DNA of 64,000 bases from Tenrec ecaudatus. Its lineage: Eukaryota; Chordata; Mammalia; Afrosoricida; Tenrecidae. The stretch spans positions 127,149,731 through 127,213,730 of the forward strand of contig NC_134535.1 in NCBI RefSeq assembly GCF_050624435.1, read 5' to 3'. Below are positions 41,058 through 52,611 of this stretch, piece after piece. The notes beneath the pieces were generated by a model. That model ran no database searches. It saw only the letters and a program-made list of their open reading frames with translations, and had not been told where the DNA came from. The translations under genes and the position numbers were made by a program. Each line of letters starts with the position of its first letter. Position 1 is the stretch's first letter.

Positions 41058-41257
41058 AGAGAGTTCTGGTGGTGCAGTGGTTCTGCTCTGGGCCACCAAC
41101 TGCAAGGTCAGCAGTGTTCTTCCGGGGAAAGATGAGGCCTGTGATTCCCATAAAGAGTTCTGTGTTGGAAACCCACAAGGGCAGTTCTACCCTGTCCTAC
41201 AGGGTCACTATGAGTCAGCACCGACTCAACAGCAAGGAGATTGGCTTGGCTTGGTTG
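41058..41257 (+). repeat. AfroSINE, plus strand
   Basis: Full-length copy: GTTCTGGTGGTGCAGTGGTT, ACCCACAAGGGCAGTTCTAC, CTGTCCTACAGGGTCACTAT, GACTCAACAGCAAGG. Confidence 0.88.
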
Positions 41258-41545
41258 TCAGCTTAATACTTGCCTCCACAGATTCTCCTTTTCTGGACTT
41301 ACTGTTAGGTGAATGCTCTGGTGGTTCAGAAACATTGGCTGTACCTCTAACTTTGTATCCTAGCTCCTGCTTCCCACATGGTCAGTGGGGTCTGGTTTAG
41401 GGAGAGATGTGGGATGAGGCATTGTAGGAGTAAAACTGTAGAAGCGGAAAAGATACATTTTTCTTTTTCCTAACTCCTCTTCTAATTCATTCATTGGTGT
41501 GTGTGTGTCTACAGGATTAGGTGGGGTGGGGCAAGGGTGGAGAGG
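41258..41545. other. Unassigned sequence leading into GA tract
   Basis: Nothing recognised. Confidence 0.35.
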
Positions 41546-41547
41546 AA

Positions 41548-41632
<85 letters not shown>
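41546..41632. repeat. (GA)n microsatellite
   Basis: About 85 bases of almost pure GA, the longest dinucleotide tract in the window; homopurine on the plus strand. Confidence 0.95.
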
Positions 41633-41634
<2 letters not shown>

Positions 41635-42437
41635 GGTTAGAGACAAGCAAATAGCTGTATCTGGGCCATGGAGGAAGAGTGACTAGACCAGGGAGGTGGT
41701 GGTTACTGATGGTATTAAATGACACCAGAAAGAATCCCTGACAAGGGCCCCCGGGAGCTTCTTCATCCCACATCTTCCAGGAGGAGTCAGAGGGAAATGG
41801 TAATGGAAAGAGCACTGGGAGACAAGCCTGGACTTATAACCCTTTAGGGTGAGCAAGTTAGGCCAATTGGATGAGGGAGAGTTAACCCTTTCACTTCCCT
41901 CAAGGTGGAGGTCCAATTACCACCTGCCATTGCCCCAGGGCCTGTCTTCAGCTTCTCTGGGAGGAGAGGTTCCCAGGGAAGGTTGGTGTCTAGAAATAAG
42001 AGGTTTGGCTCTGCATAGGCAGGAAGGTAGAGCACCCATGTGCTATTGCTTTTCCTCTGCGCTTGCTGGTTGTCAGATGGACTTTCTTAGAACCGCTGGT
42101 TTTCCTCGGCCCTCCTGTGCTAAGGAGAGGAGGCTCCTTTGGTGGGCTGAAAGGGAGCACACAACGAACTCAGGGAGCTCAGCACTTGCTGGAGCATGAG
42201 CCCTGGCCCTGGACCAGAGTTGGCCAGTTGGATACTTCTCTGTGCTCATACTTTTCTCACATACCTGGCTTGAGTTATAGCCCTCCTCCATGCCTCAGTT
42301 TCTCCTGTAAGACAGCAACTCTCCCCAGGGTCCCCTGCTCAACCTCACTGCTGAGGAGAGGCTGTCTACCTGTTCAGGATCAGAGCCTCTATTCAAGGGC
42401 CAGACGTGGGTGACTTTCTGGGTGTAGCATAGGAGCT
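41633..42437. other. Unassigned intergenic sequence
   Basis: No gene or repeat recognised. Confidence 0.4.
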
Positions 42438-43060
42438 TGCTATGGATTACATTGTGTCTCCAGAGATATGTGTCAATTTGGCTGGGCCAAAGTCCTCAGT
42501 ATTATGTAATTATCCTCCTTGTTTTTCTTCCATTTTTTTGTGGATCTGATGTAGTTATCCTACTTTTGGTAAATCCTAACTTTTATAATGTTATAACAAA
42601 GCAGGATTGCGACAGTGGTGTTAAGGAAGTAGGATACATACAATCTACAGGATTAGACTGTATCTTGAATCAATTTCTTTTGAGATATAAAAGAGATCGA
42701 ATAAATCAACAGAGATCAAAGGATCCTCAACATGATCAGGAAAGAAGGACTAGGAGCCGAGCACGCATCCGTTGGCCCAGCATCCCTGGCTGAGCCCCTC
42801 CTAGACCCAGCGGAGAAGGAGTGACGCCGAGCCACATGGCGGTTGCCAAGGCAGGCCAGACTCACGGATGTTGAAAGGAGACAAGGAGCTTCCTTCTAAG
42901 CTGTGAGCTGACAGAGAAAGAAAGCCTTCCCTTAATCCTAAATTTGGACTTCTAGTCCCCTAAACTAATTGTGTGCAAACACATTTCTATTGTGAAGCCA
43001 TTCACTTGTGGTGTTTTTTTAAAAATTTTGTATTATAGTAGTACTGGATAACTAATAACA
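42438..43060 (+). repeat. MaLR-type solo LTR
   Basis: Starts TGCTATGGATTACATTGTGT and ends TGGATAACTAATAACA, with GCCTTCCCTTAATCCTAAAT, TTGGACTTCTAGTCCCC and a CATTCACTTGTGGTGTT block near the 3' end, the usual order in ERVL-MaLR LTRs. 623 bp, non-coding, diverged. No convincing short target duplication. Confidence 0.6.
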
Positions 43061-43440
43061 GGACTCCAAACCCCTTCTCTCCATCTCCCCTAAGACGGGC
43101 AGCGAGACCCAGCTGGGCAGTTGGAACTATTGAATCTTGAGCTCTGTCCAGCTTTCACCTCTCAGGGCAGGGGCAGGGGCAGGGGTGGAGATCATTTAGG
43201 TTAATAGTACCAGCTGTCAGAGGCATCTAATGGGAGTTTGTGTCCTCCCTGCCCTGGAGAGGAGGAAGACTGGGAGGTGCTAGTCCAGGTGAGGTAGATG
43301 CCATTGAGTAGAGCTGCCAGGTCCTCAGACCTGAAGTTTTTTCTTCTTGCCTCCCTCCATTTCTTCCTTTCACATCCACTGGCAATGTTCACTAGCTTCC
43401 GGCACAGGAGCACATAGATGCAGAGATGAATAAGAGCTAG
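43061..43440. other. Unassigned intergenic sequence
   Basis: Includes a GGGCAG repeat near 43167-43185; no gene. Confidence 0.4.
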
Positions 43441-43444
43441 TCAG

Positions 43445-44035
43445 TCCTTGATGCCCTGGTAAATTGGCATGACATAATCCACAACATAGTTCTACATCCT
43501 ACTTTGATGATTAAGTGACTGGGGCCTTAAAGGCATGTGAGTGGCCTTCAAAGATGCTACTATTAGTTTCTTCTTGTCTTGAACAAAGAAAAGTGAAGAA
43601 AACAAAAAAATGTACAGAAACAATTAGTCCAATGGACTAACTGGACAAATGACGAGCTTGTTGTCAGGTGGTCTTTCCTCCCAGAGAAGTCGATAGACAT
43701 GAACATCAGCTTCCATGACCCTGAGGCCAGAAGAACTAGATGGTGCCCAGCCACTACTACCATCTCTCTGAAAAGGATCACACTAGAAGGGGAACAATAG
43801 TACTAGGGAGGCACACTTGCTTTGGAATAATCAATCATTTAAGATCAAAAGGGCAGCATTTGCCTAGGTCAAAGTTCAGTAGGGTTAGGAAAGGTGGAGG
43901 AATGGAAACAGGAAGTGCAGGGAGGAAGTTAGAAACGTCATGGTACATCATGGGGATTGCAACCAATGACATAAAATAAAATATGTATTTATTATAGGAT
44001 GGAAAACAGATTTTCTCTGTATACTTTTAGACAAT
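43445..44035 (+). repeat. L1 3' UTR, old copy
   Basis: Contains ACTGGGGCCTTAAAGGC, GATGCTACTATTAGTTTCTT, CCATGACCCTGAGGCCAG and GCAACCAATGACATAAAATA. It is a sense-strand L1 3' UTR more diverged than the 44.8-kb copy. Confidence 0.6.
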
Positions 44036-44049
44036 TTGCAGTAAAAATT

Positions 44050-44086
44050 TGAGAGAGACAGACAGATAGACAGACAGAGAGAAAGA
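44050..44086. repeat. (GACA)n/(GATA)n short repeat
   Basis: Imperfect tetranucleotide run. Confidence 0.75.
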
Positions 44087-44770
44087 CTGAGCCTGACCTT
44101 AAGGAGCTTACAGACAAGTGGAGAGTGAAGAGACAGATTGGTTAAAAGAATATTGACCTATAAGTATATTAAAAAGAATGAGCCAAGAGCTGTGGGAGCA
44201 TTTTGTGGGACCAATAACCACTGAGATGACCCCGGGAGGCTTCAGAGAGAAGGCAAACTTTGTGCTGGGAATTTATGGGTGAGCAAGGGTTTGCTGGACA
44301 GAGAAAGGGGAAGGACATTTCTGGAAGGGGAAACAACATGAGCCAAGTTGCAGAAATGTAGAAGAACATGTTGAAAAAGACAGCAGAAAAGGAAAGGCTT
44401 TCCTTCTAGGAGGCAGATCCTCCTCTCGGAGCGGTGGTCTCTGGGTGTTGACTTAGAAAGATACATGCTCTTCCTGGCATTCAAGTATCTCCACTGTATC
44501 ACCTGCTTACACTTCAGACCTTTCAGTGACTACTCTTCTCCTCCTTCCCTGTCTCCTGAACCTGCTTCCACTGCCTTCATGTCATGTCTGTACTCAAGTG
44601 ATTCCCTCGCCTGGGCCTGCTCTCCAGTCTTCTCTCAGACCTGGTTCCTTCAAAGCCTTTCCTGAGGGCCATCTTTTTCAGGATTCCACCCCCCAATATT
44701 TCCTCAATCAGGATGATCACTTTTCCTTCTTGTTTCCAACGGCCTTGGCCACCATGTTTCTTTAAAAAGA
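44087..44770. other. Unassigned intergenic sequence
   Basis: The 44460-44660 part (CAAGTATCTCCACTGTATCACC and CTGCTCTCCAGTCTTC, split here) may be an old L2-like repeat; otherwise nothing. Confidence 0.35.
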
Positions 44771-44774
44771 ACTA

Positions 44775-45632
44775 CCTCTTGCATAAGCAAATGTGGTGAA
44801 GAAAGCTGATGGTGCCTGGCTATCAAAAGATATAGCGTCTGGGGTCTTAAAGGCTTGAAGATTAACAAACAGTCATCTCACTTAGAAGCAACAAAGCCCA
44901 CGTGGAAGAAGCACACCAGCCTGTGTGACCACGAGGTGTCCAGGAGATCAGGTGTCCAGGAGGCATCAAAGAACAAAAAATCAAATCATTTTGAATGAGG
45001 GGGAGTGCAGATTGGGGACCCAAGACCCATCTGTGGGCAACTGGACATCCCCTTACAGAAGGGTCGCGGGGAGGAGACGAACCAGTCAGGGTGCAGTATA
45101 GCAACAATGACACATACAACTTTCCGCTAGTTCCTAAATACTTCCTCTCCCTCCGCCCCCCCCCTACCATGACCCCAATTCTACCTTACAAATCTGGCTA
45201 GACCACAGGATGTACACTGGTACAGCTAGGAACTGGAAACATAGGGAATTCAGGACAGATGATCTCTTCAGGACTAGTGCTAAAACTGGCGATACCAGGA
45301 GGGTGGGGTGGAAAGGGGGAACAGATTACAAGGATCTAAATATAACTTCCTCCCTGGGGGACAGACAACAGAGAAGTGGGTGAAAGGAGACGTCGGACAG
45401 GGCAAGATATGACAAAATAATAATTTATGCATTATCAAGGGTTCACGAGGGAGGGGGGAGCAGTGAGGGAGGGGAAAAATGAGCTGATACCTAGGACTCA
45501 AGCAGAAAGCAAATGTTTTGAGAATGATGATGGCAACAAATGCACAAATGTGCTGAACCCAATAGATGTATATATGGATTGTGGTAAGAGTTGTACGAGC
45601 TCCCAATAAAGTTATTAAAATAAAAAAAGAAC
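44775..45632 (+). repeat. LINE 3' UTR, long sense copy
   Basis: The longest plus-strand copy: TATCAAAAGATATAGCGTCT, GAAGCACACCAGCCTGTGTG, GTCAGGGTGCAGTATAGCA, GAGACGTCGGACAGGGCAAG, and CCCAATAAAGTTATTAAAAT with an A-rich end. Confidence 0.85.
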
Positions 45633-45839
45633 TTCCCTATTCTGCTTTGTCCTGTTGCATTTGTCTATATGTCCCAGTCCCTCACTGGACAATGGTCACC
45701 TCCAGTACTAACTCCTAGTACAGGGCATGCCATAGGACTACCGTAGCATCCAGGGTTTATGGGCTTGAAGGAAGTGACTTGCTACAAGTATCAGACGATA
45801 GGAGAGTGGATGCTACATGTGGCTGCTGCCATGGGAAGG

Positions 45840-46362
45840 AGCTGTTTGTTGGTCCTAACTCATAGTGACTCGAGGTACACCTGGAAGAAGCACTGCCCGG
45901 TCCTGGGCCATCCTCACATTTTCTGTTCTGTTTGAGCTCAGTATTGCAGCCACTCTCTGCAGGTCTTTCTCTTTTCCAATGACTTTATACTTTACCAAGC
46001 ATTAGTCCTCTTTTCCAGGGACTTGACTCTCCTGATTACATACACCAAGGACATGAGATAAAGTCTCGCCATCCTCACATCTGAAGAGCCTCTGGCTGTA
46101 CTTCTTCCAAGACTGCTTTGTTTCTTCTTTTGACAGTTCACAGTTTTCTCAATATTCTTTGTCAAAACCATAATTCCAATGCATCAATTCTTTGGTCTTC
46201 CTTGTTCATTAACCAATTCTCACATGTGTATGAGGAAATTGAAAACACTATGGTTTATAGGTCGGAGCAACTTAATCTTCAAAGAGACATCTTTGTTCTT
46301 CAACACTTTAAAGAGGTCTTGTGCATCAGTTTTCCCAAAGCAATATTTCTTCTTCTTTTCCT
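45840..46362 (-). repeat. RTE (BovB-like) LINE, part 1
   Basis: Antisense RTE reverse-transcriptase-region sequence: AAGTCTCGCCATCCTCACAT, CCATAATTCCAATGCATC, GAGACATCTTTGTTCTTC, CACTTTAAAGAGGTCTTGTG. The remainder resumes at 47735. Confidence 0.75.
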
Positions 46363-46408
46363 CCCCTTCCTCCTCCTCCTCCTCCTCCTCCTTCTCCTTC
46401 TCCTCATT
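46363..46408. repeat. (CTC)n/(CTT)n run
   Basis: CTCCTC run joining the RTE part and the next element. Confidence 0.8.
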
Positions 46409-46416
46409 TGTGACAC

Positions 46417-46932
46417 TGAGTTAGTTTATTGTGCCAACTTGGCCGATAAACACATGTGGGGTTCACTGAAGGGTGGAGGGATAAATGGCTCAGTGAGCCT
46501 CGCCTTTTTGAGTTATCGGGCGGGTCTCTTGCTTTCTGATGGTCAGACCAGGGTACAGCTGCCCTATCCAGTTCCCTGCTTCAGCTGGCAAGGCTCACTT
46601 CCTGCAAGACATCCCCAAGGAGAAGCCACATGGACCTACCCCGAAGCAGCCCTGGGTGCTGGAGCACCTGTTGAGACCACTGCCAGTGCTGAGATGCTTA
46701 CACGTTCACTGACTCAGTTTTCCTCCTGCAGTCGGTATCATAGCATCTGTTTTGTGAGATGGAGGAGGACTTTGAGGATTGGTGTTGGACATATGGGTTA
46801 ATATTGGACTTGTGGGTTTGGGCAGCACTGGGTTGGGATGTTTTCTTGATGTGCACTTAACCTTTATATAAAACTCTTTCTTATACATGAGTTTCTGTGG
46901 ATTTGTTTCTGTAAAGTACCCAAACTAACACA
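46417..46932 (-). repeat. 515-bp LTR-like repeat, copy A1
   Basis: On the minus strand runs from TGTTAGTTTGGGTACTTTAC to CACAATAAACTAACTCA: short inverted ends TG...CA and an AATAAA near the end, like a solo LTR. Nearly the same length as copy A2 (61466-61979). Confidence 0.6.
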
Positions 46933-46940
46933 TTTACATA

Positions 46941-47412
46941 ATGTGTTGTCAGTTTGAGATTTAAGAGTGAAGGAGTGGAGTTTAGCCTATCAATCAGGTC
47001 GCAGCTTGCTGACCTCATTTGGAAGCTCTAAGGAGATCCATAGCTCATAGGAGGTGGGGCACATGCTTACTCCCTGTGAAACATTCCCGAGGACAAGATA
47101 CATGGAGCTACACTAGAACCCTTGAATTGAAGGAGCCATGTGGAGACCCCTGCCAGCGCTAAGATGCTTCCACTGCCACTGGATCCACAAGACCTCCCAT
47201 CCACTGCATTCTTCCTGCATTCGGTGTAATTGCATGTGTTGTGTGAGTTTCGAGAGGACTTTATAGATTAGTATTGGACATATGGGCTAATATTGGACTT
47301 ATAGACTTGATCTGGACTGGGCTGGGATGTTTTCTTAATATTAAACTGCTCTTGTATGTAAAGCTCTTTGAGTGTCTATGATTTTATTTCTCTAGTCAAC
47401 CCAGACCAACAC
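46941..47412 (-). repeat. LTR-like repeat, copy B1
   Basis: Related to A1 and B2: shared GTGGAGACCCCTGCCAGCGC, TTGGACATATGGGCTAATAT and GTCAACCCAGACCAACACA. It directly abuts A1 in the same orientation. Confidence 0.55.
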
Positions 47413-47424
47413 ACCATTTTATTT

Positions 47425-47732
47425 ACTTATTTTTCATTAGATTAAAAAATTATAAATCATTTTCTTGGGGACTCATAGCTTTTATAACAACCCGTGCATT
47501 AATTGTATCAAGCACATTTGTACATATGTTGCTGTAATCATTTTCAAAGCATGTTCTTTCTACTTGAGCCCTTGGTATCACCTCCTCTTTTTTCCTTCCC
47601 TCCCCAAGTGTCCTACCCTTGTGAACCCTTGATAAATTATTTATTATTTTCATATCTTACACTGTTCGCTGTCTCCCTTCACCCACGTTTCTGTTGTTCA
47701 GCCCCCGTGGTAGGGGGGCGGGGGAGGAGGGT
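47425..47732 (-). repeat. LINE 3' UTR, minus strand
   Basis: GGGGACTCATAGCTTTTATA, AAGCACATTTGTACATATGT, CTTCACCCACGTTTCTGTTG. 5'-truncated. Confidence 0.75.
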
Positions 47733-47734
47733 GT

Positions 47735-48085
47735 TTGATTTCTTGACTGCTGTTTCCACCAGCATTGATTATGGATCCAAGCAAAATGAAATCCTTGGCA
47801 ATCCTCATCGTTTCTCAGTTTATCATAATTATTGTCTATCGGCCCAGCTGTGAGGATTTGGGTTTTCTTTACATTGAGCTGTAATTCATGCTGCAGGCAT
47901 GAAGATCCTTGATCTTCATCATCCAGTGCTTCAAATCTTCCTCATGTTCAGCAAGGTTGTGCCATCTGCATATCACAGGCCGCTAATAAGCCTTCCTCCA
48001 ACCCTGATGCCACTGTCTCTTGCATGCAATCCAGCTTCTCCGAGTATCTACTCAGCATACAGGGTGAATGAAATACCAAATAGGT
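47735..48085 (-). repeat. RTE (BovB-like) LINE, part 2
   Basis: TTGATTTCTTGACTGCTGTT, GATTATGGATCCAAGCAAAA, GTGCCATCTGCATATCACAG, TCAGCATACAGGGTGAATGA continue part 1 in the antisense order. Confidence 0.75.
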
Positions 48086-48089
48086 AACA

Positions 48090-49365
48090 TAAATAGGTAG
48101 ACAGCTGCCGCTCAGTCAACTCTCACGGTGACTGTATGTGCAACAGAAAGAAACCTTGACGGGTCCTGTGTCCTCCTCACAAGCACCAGAGTATCCATCT
48201 CAACACCAATCTATCTCACCGGGGCTCTCCCTCACCCTCTCTGGTCCTCCATTTCACCAGACACGATGTCCGTCTCCAGCAATTGATCTCTCCCAATGTC
48301 ATGTCCAAAGCAAGCGAGCAGACAGTGTTCTTTTGGGATCAATAAGGGTTTTGTTGGTTAATTTCCAGAAGGAGGTCATCTGGTCTGTCTTAGTCTGGAA
48401 GCCCTACTGTATGTAGCCTGTCCACCCCAGGTACTCTGTTGGTATTTAAAATACCAGAGGTATAACTTCTAGCATTACGGCTTCCAGCATTACAGTAACA
48501 TGTGAGTCACCACAGCATGACCAACCGACCCAGCAGATTTCCAGGCAGACTTGCCAACACTGTCTTCTCTCTTCCTCCACCCAAAGGAGCCACCTTTATT
48601 TAGTAGATACCTGAGATGCCTTCGTCACCTCTGTCGGACATTCTTCATTCACCGGCTGCTGCACCTCCTTTCTGCTCGCTTGAAAGTTCCTGCTTAGAAC
48701 AGACATGTCACATTGCCTTCCTGGCCAATTTTGGTAGGTCGGCATGACATCCGACAGTAGTATGTTAAGAAGGAGGAGTCTCGGATGACGTGGACTCAAC
48801 AGAAGTGTGCCTTGCTAAAATGGTCTAGTAATATCTGCCGTCAAGGTAGAAGCCCCTCAAACCTCAGCTATTTTGTCAGACACGTCGTACATTGAGCTTA
48901 CTCTCAGGCACCGTCGGAGATACGACCTTTGTCTCGGGTGGAAGCTGATGGGGGGAAGTGAGCAAAAGGGGAGTTTGGGGGTGTTCCAAAGGCAGATTCA
49001 ACTTCTCGGGTTTTGCTGGGGCAGACTTTGAAGTCAAGTGTCTGGCTGCGTGCTCTGACCATGCCCTCTTCTACACTTGGTGTGATCAGCCGCAGGGGTC
49101 CATGGCCAGATGAACAGAGGCTTCCTGGCATGGTGGGGTCCTGAGGTGAAGGCATGAACCTGTGCTTCCCACTTTCAGGAGCATCCCCCACCCTTTTCTC
49201 CTCACAAGCGGCTCGGGTCTTCAAGAATAAGACAATGCACCCAAAGTGAATGGGTTTTTGGAAGCTTTTTATCTCTCTCCCTTCACACCTGAGAGCCACG
49301 GTCTCCTCCAGTGGCATTTCCTAGAAATATGTTAGTTTCAACTTGGTCATTGGGACCAGGAGGGT
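48090..49365. other. Unassigned intergenic sequence
   Basis: 48100-48500 may be related to the RTE tail. The 48904-49317 minus-strand frame of 137 codons has no recognisable domain. No gene. Confidence 0.35.
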
Positions 49366-49492
49366 GTTCCTGGGTGGTGCAGAAACAGTCAGTGCCCTTG
49401 ACTTCTAATAAAAAAGTTGGAACTTCAAGGCCACCCAGCAGTGTCTCCAAAGAAAGGCCTGTGATCTACTGTGGCTCTTTTGAATTTAATAC
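49366..49492 (+). repeat. Degenerate AfroSINE
   Basis: GTTCCTGGGTGGTGCAGAAA head, AAGTTGGAACTTCAAGGCC box; tail missing. Confidence 0.55.
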
Positions 49493-49501
49493 ATAAAACA
49501 A

Positions 49502-50145
49502 ATGGGAGGATGTGGCCTATAAAAAGATATTTCCCCAGCTTCCTCCCCCAAATATAAGTCAGACCTAGGACACTGCTGCTTGCAACTAATGGTCCATGAT
49601 TGTCACGTTAGCTCCCTGAAGGCACCAGTCATCCAGACCCTATTGTTTGGCCTGCGGTAGGTGGAGCTCACTCCCTACTGCTAGGGACAGTGGTTTGCTT
49701 CTTCTGAAAGCTTAGAATAAATCAAGTCTCCAGTTCAAAGACAATCAAGGTTAGGCCGCCATCATGAATCTGGGATCTGTCCATCTTGTCACATGTGTAC
49801 CCTTAATCCCTCCTCTTCCTATGGCGTGTACACCCCTAGATCATCCCCCTCCCATCCTGTGATGCATGTCCCTACCTGTAATCAGGGAGCTTGCACCCCC
49901 CCCCCCAAAGATATATAGGTCTTGGTTAGAAATAAATCGTTGTCTTTCTTTTTCCTTGTCCTCCACCCGCACTGTTCTCAGACCTGGCATGTTACCATGA
50001 AATATGTCAGACTCCTTTATTTTACCTAGGCTCCTATCTCTCTTATTCACTATGACTTTACTATAATCTTAATCTATTATAACCGTATAATTGCGCCTAC
50101 TGGGCCATGATCGTGTGAGGGCTGGTTTCCTCTCACATTCTACTT
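49502..50145 (+). repeat. ERV solo LTR, copy 1
   Basis: About 640 bp and co-linear with 51265-51915. Has a TATA-like GATATATAGG at 49910 and AATAAA at 49931-49936, then TAATTGCGCCTACTGGGCC near the end. Non-coding endogenous retrovirus LTR; no internal genes attached. Confidence 0.7.
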
Positions 50146-50204
50146 CTGAAAGACCAGCTGTGGACACCCTTAGGGCCCACAGCTCTCCTCCCCCACACAT
50201 GGAG

Positions 50205-50256
50205 GTGCCCCGAATTGGAATCGACTTGGTGGCAACTGATTTGTTTGGGGTGTTTT
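50205..50256 (+). repeat. AfroSINE tail fragment
   Basis: GAATTGGAATCGACTTGGTG, GCAACTGATTTGTTTGG. Confidence 0.6.
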
Positions 50257-50259
50257 GGG

Positions 50260-51050
50260 TCAGTGAGCAGGGGCTAGGAGGAGACATGCCCTCAAGCCCT
50301 GGCTTCTCTGAGTTGTATGGGCCCCACGTGGTTTGGTAGTCCGACATTCTTCCCCATGTGGGAAGGATGGCATGATGTGCTCAGCAGATGATCCCTGGTC
50401 TCTGACCCAAAACCTCCTCCAGCAGAGGTTCTTCCAGTGTCAGTGCCTTTGTTAGATGGCTTCAGATCAACAGAAGCGTGCTCCCTTCCTCCCAGCAGTC
50501 ATTGGGGTTCCTCCCTCAGCTTTAGACGGACACTGGTTCCCCCTTTCAACTTGAGAGTCACTGAAAAGAGCCAGATTAAAGCTCTAGGTCACCCCTTGTT
50601 TTGAAAACCAGGATACATGCTGACTTGGTGGCCTCTGTCACTTCGGCCAGTCCCACACAGCCAGCCCCACGCTCATGGTACTTGTCTGTCCAGGCTCATT
50701 TGCTCTGGGTACTTGGCTGTGTCTCCACCCATCTCATTATGGCCCGCCTGGCCCGCCCAGGAAGACAGGTAGCTTCTCTTTAGAGAACAGCCTTAAATCA
50801 TTATTTCTAATCTTACTTGACAACCTTGACTTTCAGGAAGTTCTAGCTGACCTATGACCCAAATAGCTCCAGCTCAAGCTGAACGCTCATTTCCGCATGC
50901 TCTGGATCACAACCCCCACCCCTTCTTCTTTCACTGAACCCTGATGGAGGCCTTTTTGGCAGAGTCAGAAGTTCTGGGTCCCGTTGTCTTTCTTCAGAGA
51001 CCCACTTTCTCAGTTTGGCTTCAAATGGACTGGCGATTAGGCTGGAAAAG
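50260..51050. other. Unassigned intergenic sequence between the two LTRs
   Basis: No retroviral gene sequence and no host gene seen. Confidence 0.4.
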
Positions 51051-51054
51051 ACCC

Positions 51055-51195
51055 TGCTATGTGCCGGGCCTTCAGAACAGACTACTCAAGTTTCTCTCCA
51101 CAGCAACCTCATGAGCTGTCACTCGTTTGACAGATGACGTGAAGGAACCTCAGAGGTAGAGTAACTTGGCTTAAGTGGGAAAGCCAATATCTGCT
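51055..51195 (+). repeat. MIR SINE
   Basis: GTGCCGGGCCTTCAGAACAG, GACAGATGACGTGAAGGAAC, AGTAACTTGGCTTAAGTGG. Confidence 0.65.
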
Positions 51196-51264
51196 CCTAA
51201 ATCAAGAAAGACTTAAGAGAGCAAGTCTTTTGCTCAGTGATCAGCCTGCACACCGGTGACTTCT

Positions 51265-51915
51265 GAGAATGTGGGATACAAAAGACTCTTCCCCAACTGA
51301 CTCCCCCAATATATATGTTAGCCTCAGGACACTGCTTGCAACTAATGGTAAATGATTGGCAAGTTACCTCCCTGAAGACTCCAGCCATCCAGAGCAAGCA
51401 GACACCATTGTTTCTCCCACAATGGTGGGGCTCACTCTCTGCTGTTAGGGAAGGTGGATTGCTTCCCCTGAAGTTTAGACTAATTAAAGTCTCCAGCTCG
51501 AGGGCCATCAAGGTTAGGCCGCCATCATGAATCTAGGGTCCGCCCATCTTGTCACATGTATACCCTTAATCCCTCCCCTTCCTATTGCGTGTATACCCCT
51601 AGATTGCCCCCCTCTCACTGTATTACCTATAGTACAACCCTTTCCTGTGATATATACCTTTACCTGTAATTAGGGGCCTTGCATATCCCCCAAAAGATAT
51701 ATAAGCTTTGGTTAGTAATAAACCTCTCTCCACGTGGACCACCAAGAGGAGCTGAGATGAGCATGCTACCATGAAATGTGTCTGACTCCATTATGCCAAT
51801 CTCTCTTCTATCTGTCATGCTCTCGATGACTTTACTATAATCTTTACTTGTTATCACGGTATAGTTGCGCTTACTGGACCAGTGATGATGTGTTAGGGGC
51901 GGGCTCCCCTGACAT
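51265..51915 (+). repeat. ERV solo LTR, copy 2
   Basis: Starts TGAGAATGTGGGATACAAAA and ends GGGCTCCCCTGACA. TATATAAG at 51698-51705 and AATAAA at 51717-51722, then ATAGTTGCGCTTACTGGACC. Same family as 49502-50145. Confidence 0.7.
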
Positions 51916-51919
51916 GAGA

Positions 51920-52325
51920 ACATGTAGGACAGCCGACATCCTCTGACCTTGTTCTTGACTTGTGCTGCTCTCCACCCTAATTGGGCATGAATCCCTCTGT
52001 TTGCTTAAATGTCCTTCAGTTATGGTCACGGGCATCCCTGACGGCTCATATGTACCTGCATTAGTTAGCTGTTTTTAGACTACACACGTGCTGTGTGAAA
52101 CCACAGGGATGGTCCTTGGTGCCCAGAGCCAGCTCTTTGTTTCTGTCCATGTCTTTGTTCACAGGGAGGCCCGTCACTCAGGCTTGTGGGCAAGCTGTGT
52201 TGGGTTCCTGCCCCAGCCCACTAGTTATTACCTGTAGGTTCTTTACGTCTCCATTTCCTCATATATAAAAGGAGGATAATTAATCGAGTGTAGAATTGTC
52301 ATAATTACCCCTAACTTTAGAAAAA
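51920..52325. other. Unassigned intergenic sequence
   Basis: Nothing recognised. Confidence 0.35.
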
Positions 52326-52329
52326 AGGG

Positions 52330-52435
52330 CATTATTATGTGCAAGGCATAATTAAGCAGTTTATGTGGCTTAACTCATTTTGTCTTCACGAAAACACCAT
52401 GAGGTAGATATTTTTACTCTCTTAGAACACATGAA
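52330..52435 (+). repeat. MIR SINE, part 1
   Basis: ATTATTATGTGCAAGGCATA, TTAACTCATTTTGTCTTCAC, CACCATGAGGTAGATATTTT. Interrupted by an AfroSINE; resumes at 52612. Confidence 0.75.
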
Positions 52436-52611
52436 AGGAACTCGGGTGGTGCTATAGGTTAGACCTTTGGCTGCTAACCATAGGGTTGGCTGTTCAAACC
52501 CAGTTGTCACTCTGAGGGAGAAAGATGAACCAGTTCTCGCCATGAAGATTCACAGTCCTGGAAACCCCGCACAGGGTCTCTGTGAGTTTGAATGGACTTG
52601 CTTTCAGGGGG
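52436..52611 (+). repeat. AfroSINE inserted in MIR
   Basis: AACTCGGGTGGTGCTATAGG, CTGAGGGAGAAAGATGAACC, AGGGTCTCTGTGAGTTTGAA. Confidence 0.85.

Noticed and set aside
46118-46801. 227-codon plus-strand frame
   Set aside because: Spans antisense RTE sequence, a CTC run and an LTR-like repeat; composite of repeats, not a gene.
49502-51915. A provirus with two LTRs
   Set aside because: No gag, pol or env sequence between them; the interval holds an older MIR, so the LTRs are separate solo insertions.
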